Shown here: one piece after another, positions 33,965 to 44,428 of the stretch | How the letters are laid out: each line of letters opens with the position of its first letter | Position numbering within the stretch: the stretch's first letter is position 1 | NCBI GenBank assembly: GCA_020631735.1 | Contig: CM036168.1 | Span: forward strand, 97,692,932 to 97,756,931 | DNA length: 64,000 bases | Source: Saccharum officinarum | Lineage: Eukaryota; Streptophyta; Magnoliopsida; Poales; Poaceae | Reading direction: 5' to 3' | The notes under the pieces: model-generated | Seen by the model: only the letters and a program-made list of their open reading frames with translations | Database searches by the model: none | Told to the model about the DNA's origin: nothing | Made by a program: the position numbers and the translations under genes

Positions 33965-35577
33965 ATGGCCGCGGCGGAAGAAGCAGCCTCCTCCGCGCCA
34001 GCTCCCGAGCGTCTCCTGGAGGTGGAGGAGGACGAGGTGGTGATCGACTTCAAGCCCAACGCCAAGTGCCGCGCCGACCTCCGCCTCCGTTCGCTGCACC
34101 CGTCCCTCCCCGTCGCCTTCAAGGTCCAGACCTCCTCCCCGCTCAAGTTCCTCGTCAGCCCGCCGCGCGGCGCCGTGCCGCCGCTCTCCTCGGCGTCCCT
34201 CCGCGTCGTGCTGCGCCCTCAGCCGCACGCACCGCCGTCCTTCCCGCGCTCCCGCGCCGACCGCTTCCTCGTCCTCTCCTCGCTCTCCGCGGTGCGCATC
34301 GACTCCGCCGTGGGCAGCAGCAGCAACGACGACGGCCTCGGCGGCGGCGTCAGCGCCGTCCGCCTCCGCGTCTTCTTCGGCGGGCCGTACCTGCTCCGCC
34401 TCGCCGCGGACGCCGGGGACGCCGCGGCCGTGCGCCTCATCCTGCGCCGGCAGCCGCACCTGCTGCCGTTCCTGGAGCACCTGCAGGCCGCCGCGGCGCC
34501 CGACGCCGCCGAGCAGTGGGCGCCGCCGCTGCACGCGGCGGCCGCGAGGGGGGACTGCGGCGAGATGAGGCGCCTGGGGCCCGACGCGCTGGCCGCGCGT
34601 GACCGCGAAGGGAGGACGGTGCTGCACGCGGCGGCCGCGGCCGGCGAGGCGGAGGCGGTGGCCGTGCTGGTGGACATGGGCGCCGACACGTCGGCGGTCG
34701 ACGCGCGCGGGAGGACTCCACTGGACGTGGCGCGCGAGAAGGGATACGTAAGCGATCGACTTCGAATCTACCTGCTTGTCCTTCTTACTGTCCTGTACCA
34801 ACAACACTCGCGCATCGACTTCGGATGCTGCTTCTTTAACCGGACACAGATTCATTCGCCATGTACAAACAACCCTTACGGTAAACCGCATATACTAATC
34901 TGTCACTAACGAACAGAACACGAGAAGAGACACAAGGAATCACGCCATGGACCAGCTTCAGGCTGCACGCAACTTTTGGCTTATGCGAGCCGCGTAGTTG
35001 TGCTCGTGAATCATGACAGGAACGGGTCGAGTAGGACGAGCGATAGTATTAGCTAATGCAAGGTCATTCTTGTCCATTAGTGTAACGGCGGTGTTTGTTT
35101 TGCTGGGTGCAGCAAGAAGTGGTGGACGTCCTGGAACGGTGGGAGCTGGTGATGACGGCGGCGAGGCGAGGCGACCTGGGGAGCCTCGAGTCCCTGCTCA
35201 GCAAGCGCGCGGGCGTCCGCGGGCGCGACCAGTACGGCCTCACGGCGCTCCACCTGGCCGCGATCAAGGGCCACTGCGACGCGATCGCGCTGCTCGCCGG
35301 GTCGGGCTGCATGGACATCGAGTGCGAGGACGTGGAAGGGCACAGGCCGCTGCATCTCGCCGTCGAGGGCGGCCACGCCGAGGCCGTGGAGCTGCTGCTC
35401 GACATGGGCGCCGACGTCAACGCCAGGACCAGGCGCGGCGCCACGCCGCTCCAGATGGCGGAGGCCATGGGGTACGAGGCCGTCGCTCAGCTTCTGTGCG
35501 CTAGAGGCGCAGAGGTGGCTGCTGCATCGGCGTTGTGCGTCGCGTCGTCGTCTTCATCGTCTATATCGTGCGCCTGA
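33965..35577 (+). CDS. MSP-domain and ankyrin-repeat protein, vapyrin-like
   Basis: Two exons, 33965-34747 and 35113-35577, join in phase 0 across a 365 bp intron (donor TAC|GTAAGC, acceptor GTGCAG|CAAG) to give 415 residues. Residues about 20-120 form an MSP/VAP-like domain (VVIDFKPNAKC, LPVAFKVQTSSPLKFLV). From residue 137 on there are at least six ankyrin repeats (LHAAAARGD, TVLHAAAAAGEAEAV, ALHLAAIKGHCDAI, PLHLAVEGGHAEAV, TPLQMAEAMGYEAV). The combination is known from vapyrin, a plant adaptor needed for intracellular accommodation of arbuscular mycorrhizal fungi and rhizobia. This protein is shorter than vapyrin, which is usually over 500 residues with more repeats, so it is a family relative of unknown role. 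The exon join falls inside an ankyrin repeat and preserves it. The reading frame is intact. Confidence 0.87.
34748..35112 (+). other. Intron of the MSP-ankyrin gene
   Basis: A GT-AG intron starts GTAAGC and ends GGTGCAG. It is much less GC-rich than the exons, and removing it restores a continuous ankyrin repeat. Confidence 0.9.
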
Positions 35578-36034
35578 TTTGTTTTGCTGGTTTCATAGAG
35601 TTGGGAGGTTTGGAAGGACACGGAACTGCACTGTACTGTATAGTCTAAAAATAGTTGTTTGTTTGCTTTCTTGGGAGAGACGAGAGAGTAGCTCATTATC
35701 TAAGGGGACGGTCGATTGGCTGCCTTTGCTATACGCAGCGTGCTGGTGAAAAAAATGCAATTGCAGTGCTTTACATGTTGATGTTATTGTTATGGTGTGT
35801 ATTACTATGCAGGAAAACATCTACTGTTCCTCACTCATCATATTATTCAGCTTAGCAAATAAACAAAAGTAGCATTTGGCGTAACTGGGAAGAGCAAACT
35901 AAATAAACACCCTAAAATTGCAAAAATCAGACCAACAGTAGTACACGGATTAATCAGTTCTTCATCCGAATACAATTCCAGTTTCTAGCACGGGAGAAGA
36001 GTTAAAGTACCACAAGAGTAAGCAAGTTTTCCTG
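35578..36034. other. 3' flank of the MSP-ankyrin gene
   Basis: It probably includes the gene's 3' untranslated region. I see nothing else. Confidence 0.5.
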
Positions 36035-36200
36035 CATATCACAGTTTGCAGCCAACTTGTATGCTCTCGCTATAAGAGGGAATCGAAGCAAGTTTTGCTC
36101 CATATCACAGTTTGCAGCCAACTTGTATGCTCTCGCTATAAGAGGGAACCGAAGTAAGTTTTGTTCCATACCAAAGTTTGCAGTCAACTTTGTAATCATC
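36035..36200. repeat. 66 bp tandem repeat, about 2.5 copies
   Basis: The unit with CATATCACAGTTTGCAGCCA and TGCTCTCGCTATAAGAGGG recurs at 36035, 36101 and 36167. The period is a multiple of three, so the minus strand stays open with a 22-residue repeat (core FPLIARAYKLAANCDM). It lies about 430 bp downstream of the MRL7-like stop codon. No known domain fits. Confidence 0.9.
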
Positions 36201-36635
36201 AAATATAGCTACGGAGAAAATGAACTAAGCACTCTCCCTGTACTATCCAGAACATCAGTGACAACTGAAAGTTATATTTTGTTAGACTATACTACTTATC
36301 AGAATGACACATGATTGACATTCAAGAAAAAGAATGATACATGATTTAGGTCACACCTTCCCAACCAGCATTGAGAAGTTTTTTCTTGGTTTTGTTTTAG
36401 GTATATCAATTCCACACTATCCGAGCACCATGCCCTGGAAAATGTTTGAAGAAGGGAGCTTTTTCTTCCTGCATCAGATAAATACAGAGTCAGATGCTAA
36501 ATAGATGAATAACCGGTACTACTGCTGTTTACAATTAGCAATAGAGTAAACTTTCGGATAAATGCTTACCAGGAAAACTAGCACCAATCCAACGGTTGAG
36601 GATAAAGATACTATGTCAACAATTCTATACAAGAA

Positions 36636-39600
36636 CTAGAAAGAAGCAACGGCTTCAGGATTAACGCAAGATGGCCTCTTTGCATTGTAGTAGAAATGGG
36701 CAATCATTTGAACCAGCTCATCTGCAGTCCTTATCTCTGTTGAATATGTGAAAGACAATCACGTAGTGACTTATTAGTAGAACTTTTGGCAACTGAAACT
36801 TCAAGGATCACAAAAGGTGGCAATTTATAGATCACCACCTTGCTTTAAACAATATAAACTTCATATTGGAACTTTATAATGCCAAAATTATTGAAATTTT
36901 CCTTGTGAAAATTTATTAAATTTTCCTGTTTTTGAAGACTTTTCATGGAAAATAAATTGGGAACAAAATAGAGAAATAAATGAAGGGGCCTCCTTGCCAT
37001 CTTGAAATAGGAGAAGCGGGCCTGTTTGGCTGGTAGAAACCACAAAAAAACCCTGCCAAAGGATCCAAATCTAGGTGTTTCAAAACAGAAACCGGTTGAA
37101 ATGTTTCTCCTTTTTACATTGCAAGTACAGGATAAATTACTTCAAGGACCAGTTAGCCAAATGATTTTCCAAGAAACAAAAACCCTACCAAAGAAACATC
37201 TGATGGAGAATTTGTAACAAAAAAGAACTGTTTTTCAAGAAACTAGATCCCTACCAAACGGACCCAGAGGATAGCTCTGGAGATGACATGGAGGGAGTCA
37301 AGAGAGACAAGGACTACATCCATGCCCGTCACATCCGCTATTTGAAAAGCTCCTCTGCCTGATCAAGCACAGAAGAAAACCATCCCCATCTGATTCCTCG
37401 ACTCTTCTCTGTATCTCAAGGTGTCTACCAAGTAACCTTCATCCAGATGAGTGCTGCTCCAGCAGGATGGGCCAGAAGCCCAGAACAGTATCCTTCCAAG
37501 CACAGGTGTTGCAGCCCATGTAGAGCCATTTTTACAACAACAACAACAAAGCCTATTAGTCCCAAGCAAGTTGGGGTAGGCTAGAGTTGAAACCCACCAT
37601 GAGCCCCTAGTCATGGTTCAGACACGTCAATAACTGCTTTCCAAGCACTCCTATCCAAACAAAGATCTCTACGTATATCCCAACCCTTTAAATCTCTTTT
37701 TATTGCCTCCCCCCATGTCAGTTTTGGTCTTCCTCTACCTCTCCTCTTTTTATTGCCTCCCCCATGCAGACTCATTTTCCTCAAAAAAAAAAGCAGAGCC
37801 ATTGGCCTGCGTCTGTTCAGTGTCAAGGACTGATGTTTGGTGGATTCAATTGGGTTGGATTGGTCCTGTGTGTTGGTTCTAAACTTCTCTCATTTTGATC
37901 GCTGACTGTTTTGTGCATCAGTGTGACCTTGCACAGATTGAATTGATCACTGCTCCTCTTAAGGTGTACGCATTAGACTGGTCGTTGTGTATCCATGGTG
38001 TTGTTGTGCTACATCTCCTAGGTATGAAGCTTGTCGGACGGCCTGCCACAGGGCGGAAGAGTGGTGTTGTATCTCCAAGATAAAATACTGGGATCCTGCA
38101 GCAACAATGGGGGTGTAATTGTTCTCCGGGGCAGTGATTGTCGTGCTTCACCATCCGCTGACTGACTGTGAGACTAGACTCCATCCTTTTTGCTTATCGA
38201 TGATGTTGCACTACGAACTAGTGTACACCAACTAGTACATAATGAGACTAAAAAAACTAGTACATAATGCATATTATTGGTAAATCAGAACAGTAGCAGT
38301 AATTAAATAAGGCAGAATGGTGATTAGCCTGACAGTGCAATGACACAAAAAAGTTGTCGAGTGGTCAAGTGAGAACTTGCTGTCTCAACAAATGCATCCC
38401 CATGGATGCAGTAAGTTCCCAACATCTGTTCCCGGAGATAGGACACCATTTTCCTACAATCTGTAACAAGACATCTGACAAGGATGAGGACCGGGAGATA
38501 GGACGCACGTGCTGGCCAAGTCCACACATATCAGAGAAGATTAATCAGGACTGGTCACCCCAACAAAGAAAGCGGTCCACAAGCCAACTGGGTTGAAATC
38601 AATGCAAACCAATCCAACCAAATCAAATTCACTAACATTTGTCCACAACACTGTACTGGTAGAGCAACCAGCCAATCAGGACACACAACTAGTGCCACTA
38701 GAGAGTGAATATGTTGAGAGGTGCTCCCATGACATGGCGCAGAAAGCCAAGCATGAGTTTCAAGCAACTTTCTTCATAGAAGTCTTTTGCATTGCAGCAT
38801 GGATCATTTGAATTGGAAGCAAAGGAGCTCTCATTTTTCAGCGAACTCCTCACTTTCAAGGCTGCAAGACAGGACTTCTCGTGTCTGTTTGGATCATGAC
38901 CGCTTGCCTGCCAGGCAGGGATCCTGGCCGCCAGGTGACAGGTGCGTGTTTGCTTGCATCCCAGGCAAGTCTGCCTGAAGCGAGCATCATCCCCAGGCGT
39001 CCGATTTCGGGCGCCTGGGGTCAGGATGGAGGCCTGGTCACTGTCCTGCCTGGGAGTCTGCAAAGCAAACAGACCCAAAACCCGATGGCCTGGGATTGTT
39101 GCCTGGCAGGCAAACCAGCTTGGGCGCAGAAAGCAGAACCAAACACGCCCAGAGGTTCACTGCAGTTACACAGGATTGAAGGGCCTTCAGAATTGTCCTT
39201 TTGCTCTTGAATTTCCTCTCTTTTTGTAGGTTTAGTTGTTTCAGCCCATGCTTCCTGTATAGATCCTTTTCTCTTCTTCAATTGTGTAACAGTTTTTCAC
39301 CTCTATTTATATGTTTATATGTTTTTTTACAACAGTACGAATTTCCTCTACTATTTTGCCTTTTAAACAAAGAGGTGCTCCCCTGATCAGCACTGCAGGG
39401 TGATGTCACTGGTGCAGTGATGCTGGGGCTGGAACAGAAATGGATGGACCTTTCAGCATGGACATGAGACCTTCAGAGGTAGAAGAAAATGGAGGAACTC
39501 CAATGGGAACCCTGTTCAGGAGCTCACCCGTATGGGCCGCATGGGCGTATAAATTGGGCTGGAAATGTGTCCTTTGCTCCATTGTGGAGAGGATCAAGTG

Positions 39601-41008
39601 ATAGATCTCCTTCTCTCTCCAAACTTCTAACCTGAGTTTTCTCTTCCTCTCAAATGTCACGATGATAAGTCTCACCTCTACCTCTCTATTCTGTTTCCCA
39701 ATTAATTTCCCGTAAGAAGAAAGGTAATCCTCAGTAAAATTTTACAGAATTCTCACAAGGACAATTCGAACTATTAACAAATATAAGGGGTGGCTAGGTT
39801 AGGGTGTTAGTTTGACGTACCTTTTTCTCTGTATAAGATCTTGTTTCCCCTAAGGAACAATAATTGTGGACATTCTCTTACTTGAAGTGCATATGCCAAA
39901 TCTCTCTCAATATTTATATCAACTTTGACTGTCTGTTAAACAAAACAAAACTTAGGACCTGCACAAAGACCAGAGTAACCCGACGAAATAATCAAAAGAT
40001 GCTATTCAAACTTACCCGAGGAGGTAAGCGATCTTTAGCATTCCAGTATACCTTACCAGCCTTTTCCAATTCTTGAAGAAACTTCCAATTGTCAGCAGCC
40101 CTGCAAACCACAACATCATGCAGGATTCAATACTAAACAATCAAAGCCTCCTGCAAATAAACTAATAAATTTCACCCTAAGCATCGTAAGGAATTCCAGA
40201 AAGTGAAGCCCGCTTTGCCGTTTATTTGTCAGTACCAGGACAGTTCTGAATTTTCTAGGTCCATTTGATTCGCACTTCACAGACATCCACATTCACAAAT
40301 GCAAAGCTTAAATGTTGATTGAATTACACATAGCCTGCTCCAAGAATAATGCCAACAGTTTACGAATCAAATTAGACAGGGATGGATGATTTTTACCTGT
40401 TGTAGCGCTCGAAGACTAGGACGACTAAGGGGCTGGGATGGAATGCGAAGCTCTCCCACTCCAAGCAATTGATTTCCTTGACCCACCCCTCGTCGACCTC
40501 CCCTTCCCAATCGATCTCCACCCCGTCCACCGTGACATTTCTGATCGAGTGCTTGTCGAAGTACTCTGACGCCCGGATCCCCCACCCCACATCGGCATCC
40601 AGCGGCCAGCTCGGGTCCTCCTCTTCCACCACAGGCTTCTGTTCTCCCTCTCCCTCTCCTCTCCCTCCTCCTCGTCTGGTACTTGCTCCCCCTCGGCCTT
40701 CGGCTTCAGGATGTCGCCTTTGCCCTCGAGGACGTCGGGGTTGCGCTCCCGGATGGAGGCGAAGACCTGCTCAAGGCGGCCGCGGACGAAGTCCTCCACG
40801 GCCGCCGCCTCGCCGCGGCGCCCACGGCGTGGCTTCCGGGGCTTGGTTGTGGGGAACCCTGCCTCGGTGGAGTCATCCGGTTTCCGGCAGAGAGCCTCAT
40901 GTGTGGGCTTCGGTGGTTCCGGGTTCGAGGGCGGCTTCGGAGGCCGTGAAGCCGAAGAAGACGGCGGAGGAGCGGATGAGGCGAAGATGAGCTTGCGGCG
41001 GCGGCCAT
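36636..41008 (-). CDS. MRL7/MRL7L-family chloroplast thioredoxin-fold protein, four exons, exon 1 frameshifted
   Basis: Exons on the minus strand are 41008-40397, 40100-40016, 39932-39821 and 36736-36636. All three introns are GT-AG and the phases fit. Exon 1 encodes an acidic region ([20 protein letters not shown]) and the [18 protein letters not shown] and [15 protein letters not shown] motifs. Exons 2-4 encode the thioredoxin-like fold ([51 protein letters not shown]). These motifs identify the MRL7/MRL7L family (also called SVR4, RCB/NCP), nucleus-encoded factors needed for plastid-encoded RNA polymerase function and chloroplast development. Exon 1 has two breaks of minus one base: one between 40995 and 41005 in a GCC repeat, the other between 40646 and 40660 in a GGGAGA tract. 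All else is open, so assembly error is a serious alternative to a true pseudogene. An in-frame upstream ATG at 41083 could extend the transit peptide. Confidence 0.8.
37534..37826 (-). mobile_element. 5'-truncated LINE fragment with (TTG)n tail, probably RTE type
   Basis: On the minus strand an open frame carries [21 protein letters not shown] and [11 protein letters not shown], the known C-terminal tail of grass non-LTR retrotransposon polymerases. It is followed by the recurrent tail GGGACTAATAGGCTTTG and a (TTG)n tract at 37549-37534, the kind of short-repeat 3' tail found on plant RTE elements. The rest of the element is missing, as is usual for LINE insertions. It lies in the same orientation as the host gene. 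Confidence 0.7.
38882..39151. mobile_element. MITE with TGCCTGCCAGGCA palindromes
   Basis: The ends GTCTGTTTGGATC and, reverse-complemented, GGGCGTGTTTGGTTC are followed on both sides by a GCCTGCCAGGCA palindrome. More CCAGGC/GCCTGG pairs lie inside (near 38965, 38993, 39015, 39032, 39088). It has no coding capacity. The target duplication is not clear. Confidence 0.5.
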
Positions 41009-41083
41009 GGCTGCAGCCGACAGGGTTCCACCTGACGGTGGGGTTGAGGGTTTAAGGGCGGTGAGGGTGGGGAGACGAAGCAT

Positions 41084-43894
41084 CGTCCGCGGCGAGAACG
41101 GGCGAGTATGCGGCTGGGTTTCGCCGGCCGGCAGGTGCGTGTGCCCGTGCTATCCGAATGACGGTTTCTCCTCCGCCGTTGGTTTCGTGATCTTCTCAAA
41201 TCCAACGGTACTAGCGCTTGTAGCCTCGTGCACCTGCACGCATGACGAATGAGGAACCGCCAAAATGAGAGCAAATCAAGTTTTTCATATTGATTAAAAA
41301 ATATTTTAGTGAAAAAAAATAGTTTTTTTCAACTAGATATTTAAATATTATATCATCCTTTATTCCCGATTTCTCGTCCTCTAAAAATAGAGAACTGAGT
41401 TTTCTATTTAGATTCCAAATAAGACATAGATTTTCTATCTAGATTCCAAATAAGATATAGAGAAGTTGAGTTATTGGACCGTGATGCAGCGATTTTTATT
41501 ACAATGGCTCTCTCAATAAAGATTTATACAATGAATTTAAGAAAACTATTTTTGGAGATGCTATCGGCTTATAAGAGGATTAATTGTGACAGTTATTAAC
41601 ACATCATAAGAATGTCTCACAAGCACAAAAATTACAAAAACTGCAGGCCATATATATAACGGCTCATTGATTTTTTTAAGGGAAACCGGAGCTTCATCTA
41701 TTAGCCATGCTTATAGGATATTGCAATAGAGATTCAAGTGCACATCATAAGCTTTTTGAGTTCACGCAACACAATGGCTCAGGCATACACATCGCCACAT
41801 AGCAAAATACATGGACTGTTTATGCCTAAGATACATCCATCATAAGGAGCCACTGGCCATCACTCATCACATACCATGGTCCTCAGGATAGAATTATCCA
41901 GAGATGAGCTAGGGCTCGCTTGCAATTGCAAAACAACTCATCATAGTACCGTGAATAAAAGTACTCCGCAACTCATTGTTCTCTACTATTAGCAATGATA
42001 ATCTGCACAAATTTCTTGATTAGCTATTCATCAAATGCTAAGTGCACAATTTCGAAAGGGACAAGGCCTACACCCTATGGCCTAAGGACTAACCTTGCTT
42101 CAAGTTTACTAATGTGTAGTCCTTCAAAGGGGAAGAGACAAATTGATTGGAGCCTCATGCATGACAAGAGCTTAAATGTGGTACCATTGAGTGCATCTCG
42201 TCCATGGTATTATGGAGTAAGCATGCTAGCTCTCTTGTTTGTTGACATGAAACACTAGTATAGGTGTTACATCTTTCTGACTAGAGAAAGAGTCATACCA
42301 AACCAACCCAATTCTTCTCTATCTTATATATGCTTAATTGAGAGATCTTATACCAGGTGTTTTCTATAATTACCTTGCTAAAATAATAAGTTTAGCAAGA
42401 TAACAAACAAGTAGCAATCTCAATTTATTTTCCTCTCCAATAGTTTCCTATAATTGCTTTCTAAACAATTTTGCATTGTAAACCCTGAACTATTTCTAAC
42501 CAACCAAACCTCTTTTAATTGTTTCTTTCTCTCTAACCATTTTTCCACCTGAAACCCTTTATTTTCTTAATTTACTCACGCGTCCAATTTACTTCGGTCT
42601 CGCGAGAAAAAATGCCGGATGGGGAGTGGATACAGAGTTCCTCTGGACTGCAAAAACTTAACAGCAGAGAGAATATTTGTCAACTTTTTTATTTTTAAGG
42701 AGTCTTTTTACCAAATTGTTGGAAATAATTTTTTTTTCTAAAAATCAAAATAGGAAGTTGTTTTACTGAATTCCTGGAGATGCTTTTAGTTTATTCTTTT
42801 GCATTTGCTTGCCACATATCTATGCATTCACGTTTAAATTAACGCATTTAGCATTGCATGATGGTAGGTCACAGAGGAGACAATCACAAATACAAAAAAG
42901 TAGATCACAATCAAGTGAAGATTGAAGCATGATTTGAATAACTCATATGGTGATCAAAGAAATTTAAAGTATGCTTCATGTCTAATTGAGCTATCTTTTA
43001 GTGATCTTAAAGTTTTCGCACCACTAAGTTTATGAGACAATGGGCTCACACATTTCATGCCTTTTTGAGCAATCTATGTGTGCGCACTGATAGAGGGAGT
43101 TTCACAAACTTGATCATATCACTTTGCCTATATTGTAGTGTGTTGACACGAATTTCGGTCACCAAACAAAGACTAGATCCCCAAGGTTGCAAACGACCAA
43201 GACACGCAGCGGAGAGAGACCCAAACAATGAGGCCGACCAACAAAGTCAGTTATTTAGTTTTGACACTCGTTCTTCGTCCAAAACACCCACGAACGCCTC
43301 CTAGGGAGATCTATCGGGGTAGGACCAACAACGCAACAAGGCAACTTAGAACATTGTCAAACCTCATCAAGAGAGGCGCTAGACATCAGGGAGTTGGAAA
43401 AGCTTGAGGCATGAGAAGTGAGAAAGAGGATAGTAAATTGGTTTTTTTTATCTATCGTGTGTCATTACCTCAATCTGTCGTGATCCTCTGATACACATAG
43501 ATGGAGTAGTCTTATCCTAGTGGAAAACCCATTCCACACAAAATTCGCAAGTTTTTCATGAAATCGAACAAGTTTCCATCAAATTAGATTTAAAACTGAC
43601 TTGGACAACTAAAACCGGTTCAGGCCGATCTGAAAAGCAGTTTAAAAGGGCCGGTTTCAAAACCAACCTTGGCCTAAATCCAGTCCAATTTATTTCAAAT
43701 TTTAATTCTTTCAGTTTAAATTTGTTTCGACCCTATTTTACTGTCAACAGGGCGAAGCCCAGTGGAGGCAAAGCTGGCTCCCCTTGCCCAAAATGAAATT
43801 CGCATGTATTTTTGAGCCCACGCAAAGAAAGCCCAATAGCTAACACTGTCCAGTAACGAAAACAGGTGAGCGGAGGCAGCCCACGCCTCACGCA
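41084..43894. other. AT-rich intergenic region
   Basis: I recognise no gene or RNA. A 37 bp tandem duplication (TTTTCTATTTAGATTCCAAATAAGA-type unit; two copies) lies at about 41400-41473. A stretch beginning GTGTTGACACGAATTTCGG near 43140 resembles an LTR start but I cannot find its other end. Confidence 0.45.
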
Positions 43895-43902
43895 CTCACC
43901 GC

Positions 43903-44420
43903 TAGCCCTGGAAATAATTAACCGAAGACCGAACCGAACTAACTCGAGACCGAGACCGAAGTGACCGAGACCGAAAATTTCGGTCACAAGTTCGGTCTTC
44001 AGTTTGAAGTAACTGAACTAACCAGACTTAGTTCGGTCATTACCCTCGGGTAACCGAACTAACCGAATTAACCGAACATATGTAATTTAGACTATTATTA
44101 GTGATATAATATTTATTCTAGTGGGTTTATATCAACCATCACTCTTATCACTATGTTTAATCTATATTTTGTATTGTATTTTTGCCTTGAAATAGAAAAA
44201 TATTGGTAAAATTTGTTACAAATTACAATATTTAGTAGTTGTTTTGTGAAGTTCGGTTAGTTCGGTCATGACTGAGACCGAACCGAACTAACCGAGATCG
44301 AACTTGCTCGGTCCTGAGTTTTGAAACTAACTGATCGGTCTCCGTTTTTAGATGACCGAACTTTCGAAATGACCGAAGACCGAGACCGATCGGTTCGGTC
44401 AGACAGAACGCCCAGGGCTG
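43903..44420. mobile_element. Non-autonomous hAT-like element, TSD CTCACCGC
   Basis: The ends are TAGCCCTGG and, reverse-complemented, CAGCCCTGGG. A perfect 8 bp duplication CTCACCGC flanks it (43895-43902, 44421-44428). Both ends carry arrays of ACCGAA/TTCGGT, some as ACCGAACTAACCGA. The 518 bp element has no transposase. Its right end shares CCTGGGCGTTC and the subterminal motif with the hAT element at 15345-18958, so it may be mobilised by that family. Confidence 0.88.
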
Positions 44421-44428
44421 CTCACCGC

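Larger units (their letters stand above)
36737..39820 (-). other. Third intron of the MRL7-like gene, 3.1 kb
   Basis: It starts GTACGTC at 39820 and ends with CAACAG at 36737. It holds a LINE 3' end (37534-37826), a palindrome-rich MITE (38882-39151) and otherwise unrecognised AT-rich sequence. It is far longer than the other two introns, so it has grown by insertion. Confidence 0.8.

Noticed and set aside
33785..34891. 368-codon minus-strand frame opposite the MSP-ankyrin gene
   Set aside because: Low-complexity Arg/Gly/Val composition; shadow of a well-supported plus-strand gene.
40425..40799. Independent gene starting at the EDFVRG segment
   Set aside because: There is no ATG in that frame, and the segment joins naturally to the rest of the MRL7-like gene once the two frameshifts are recognised.
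43140..43460. Possible LTR starting TGTTGACACG
   Set aside because: No matching end, target duplication or second copy could be found in the window.
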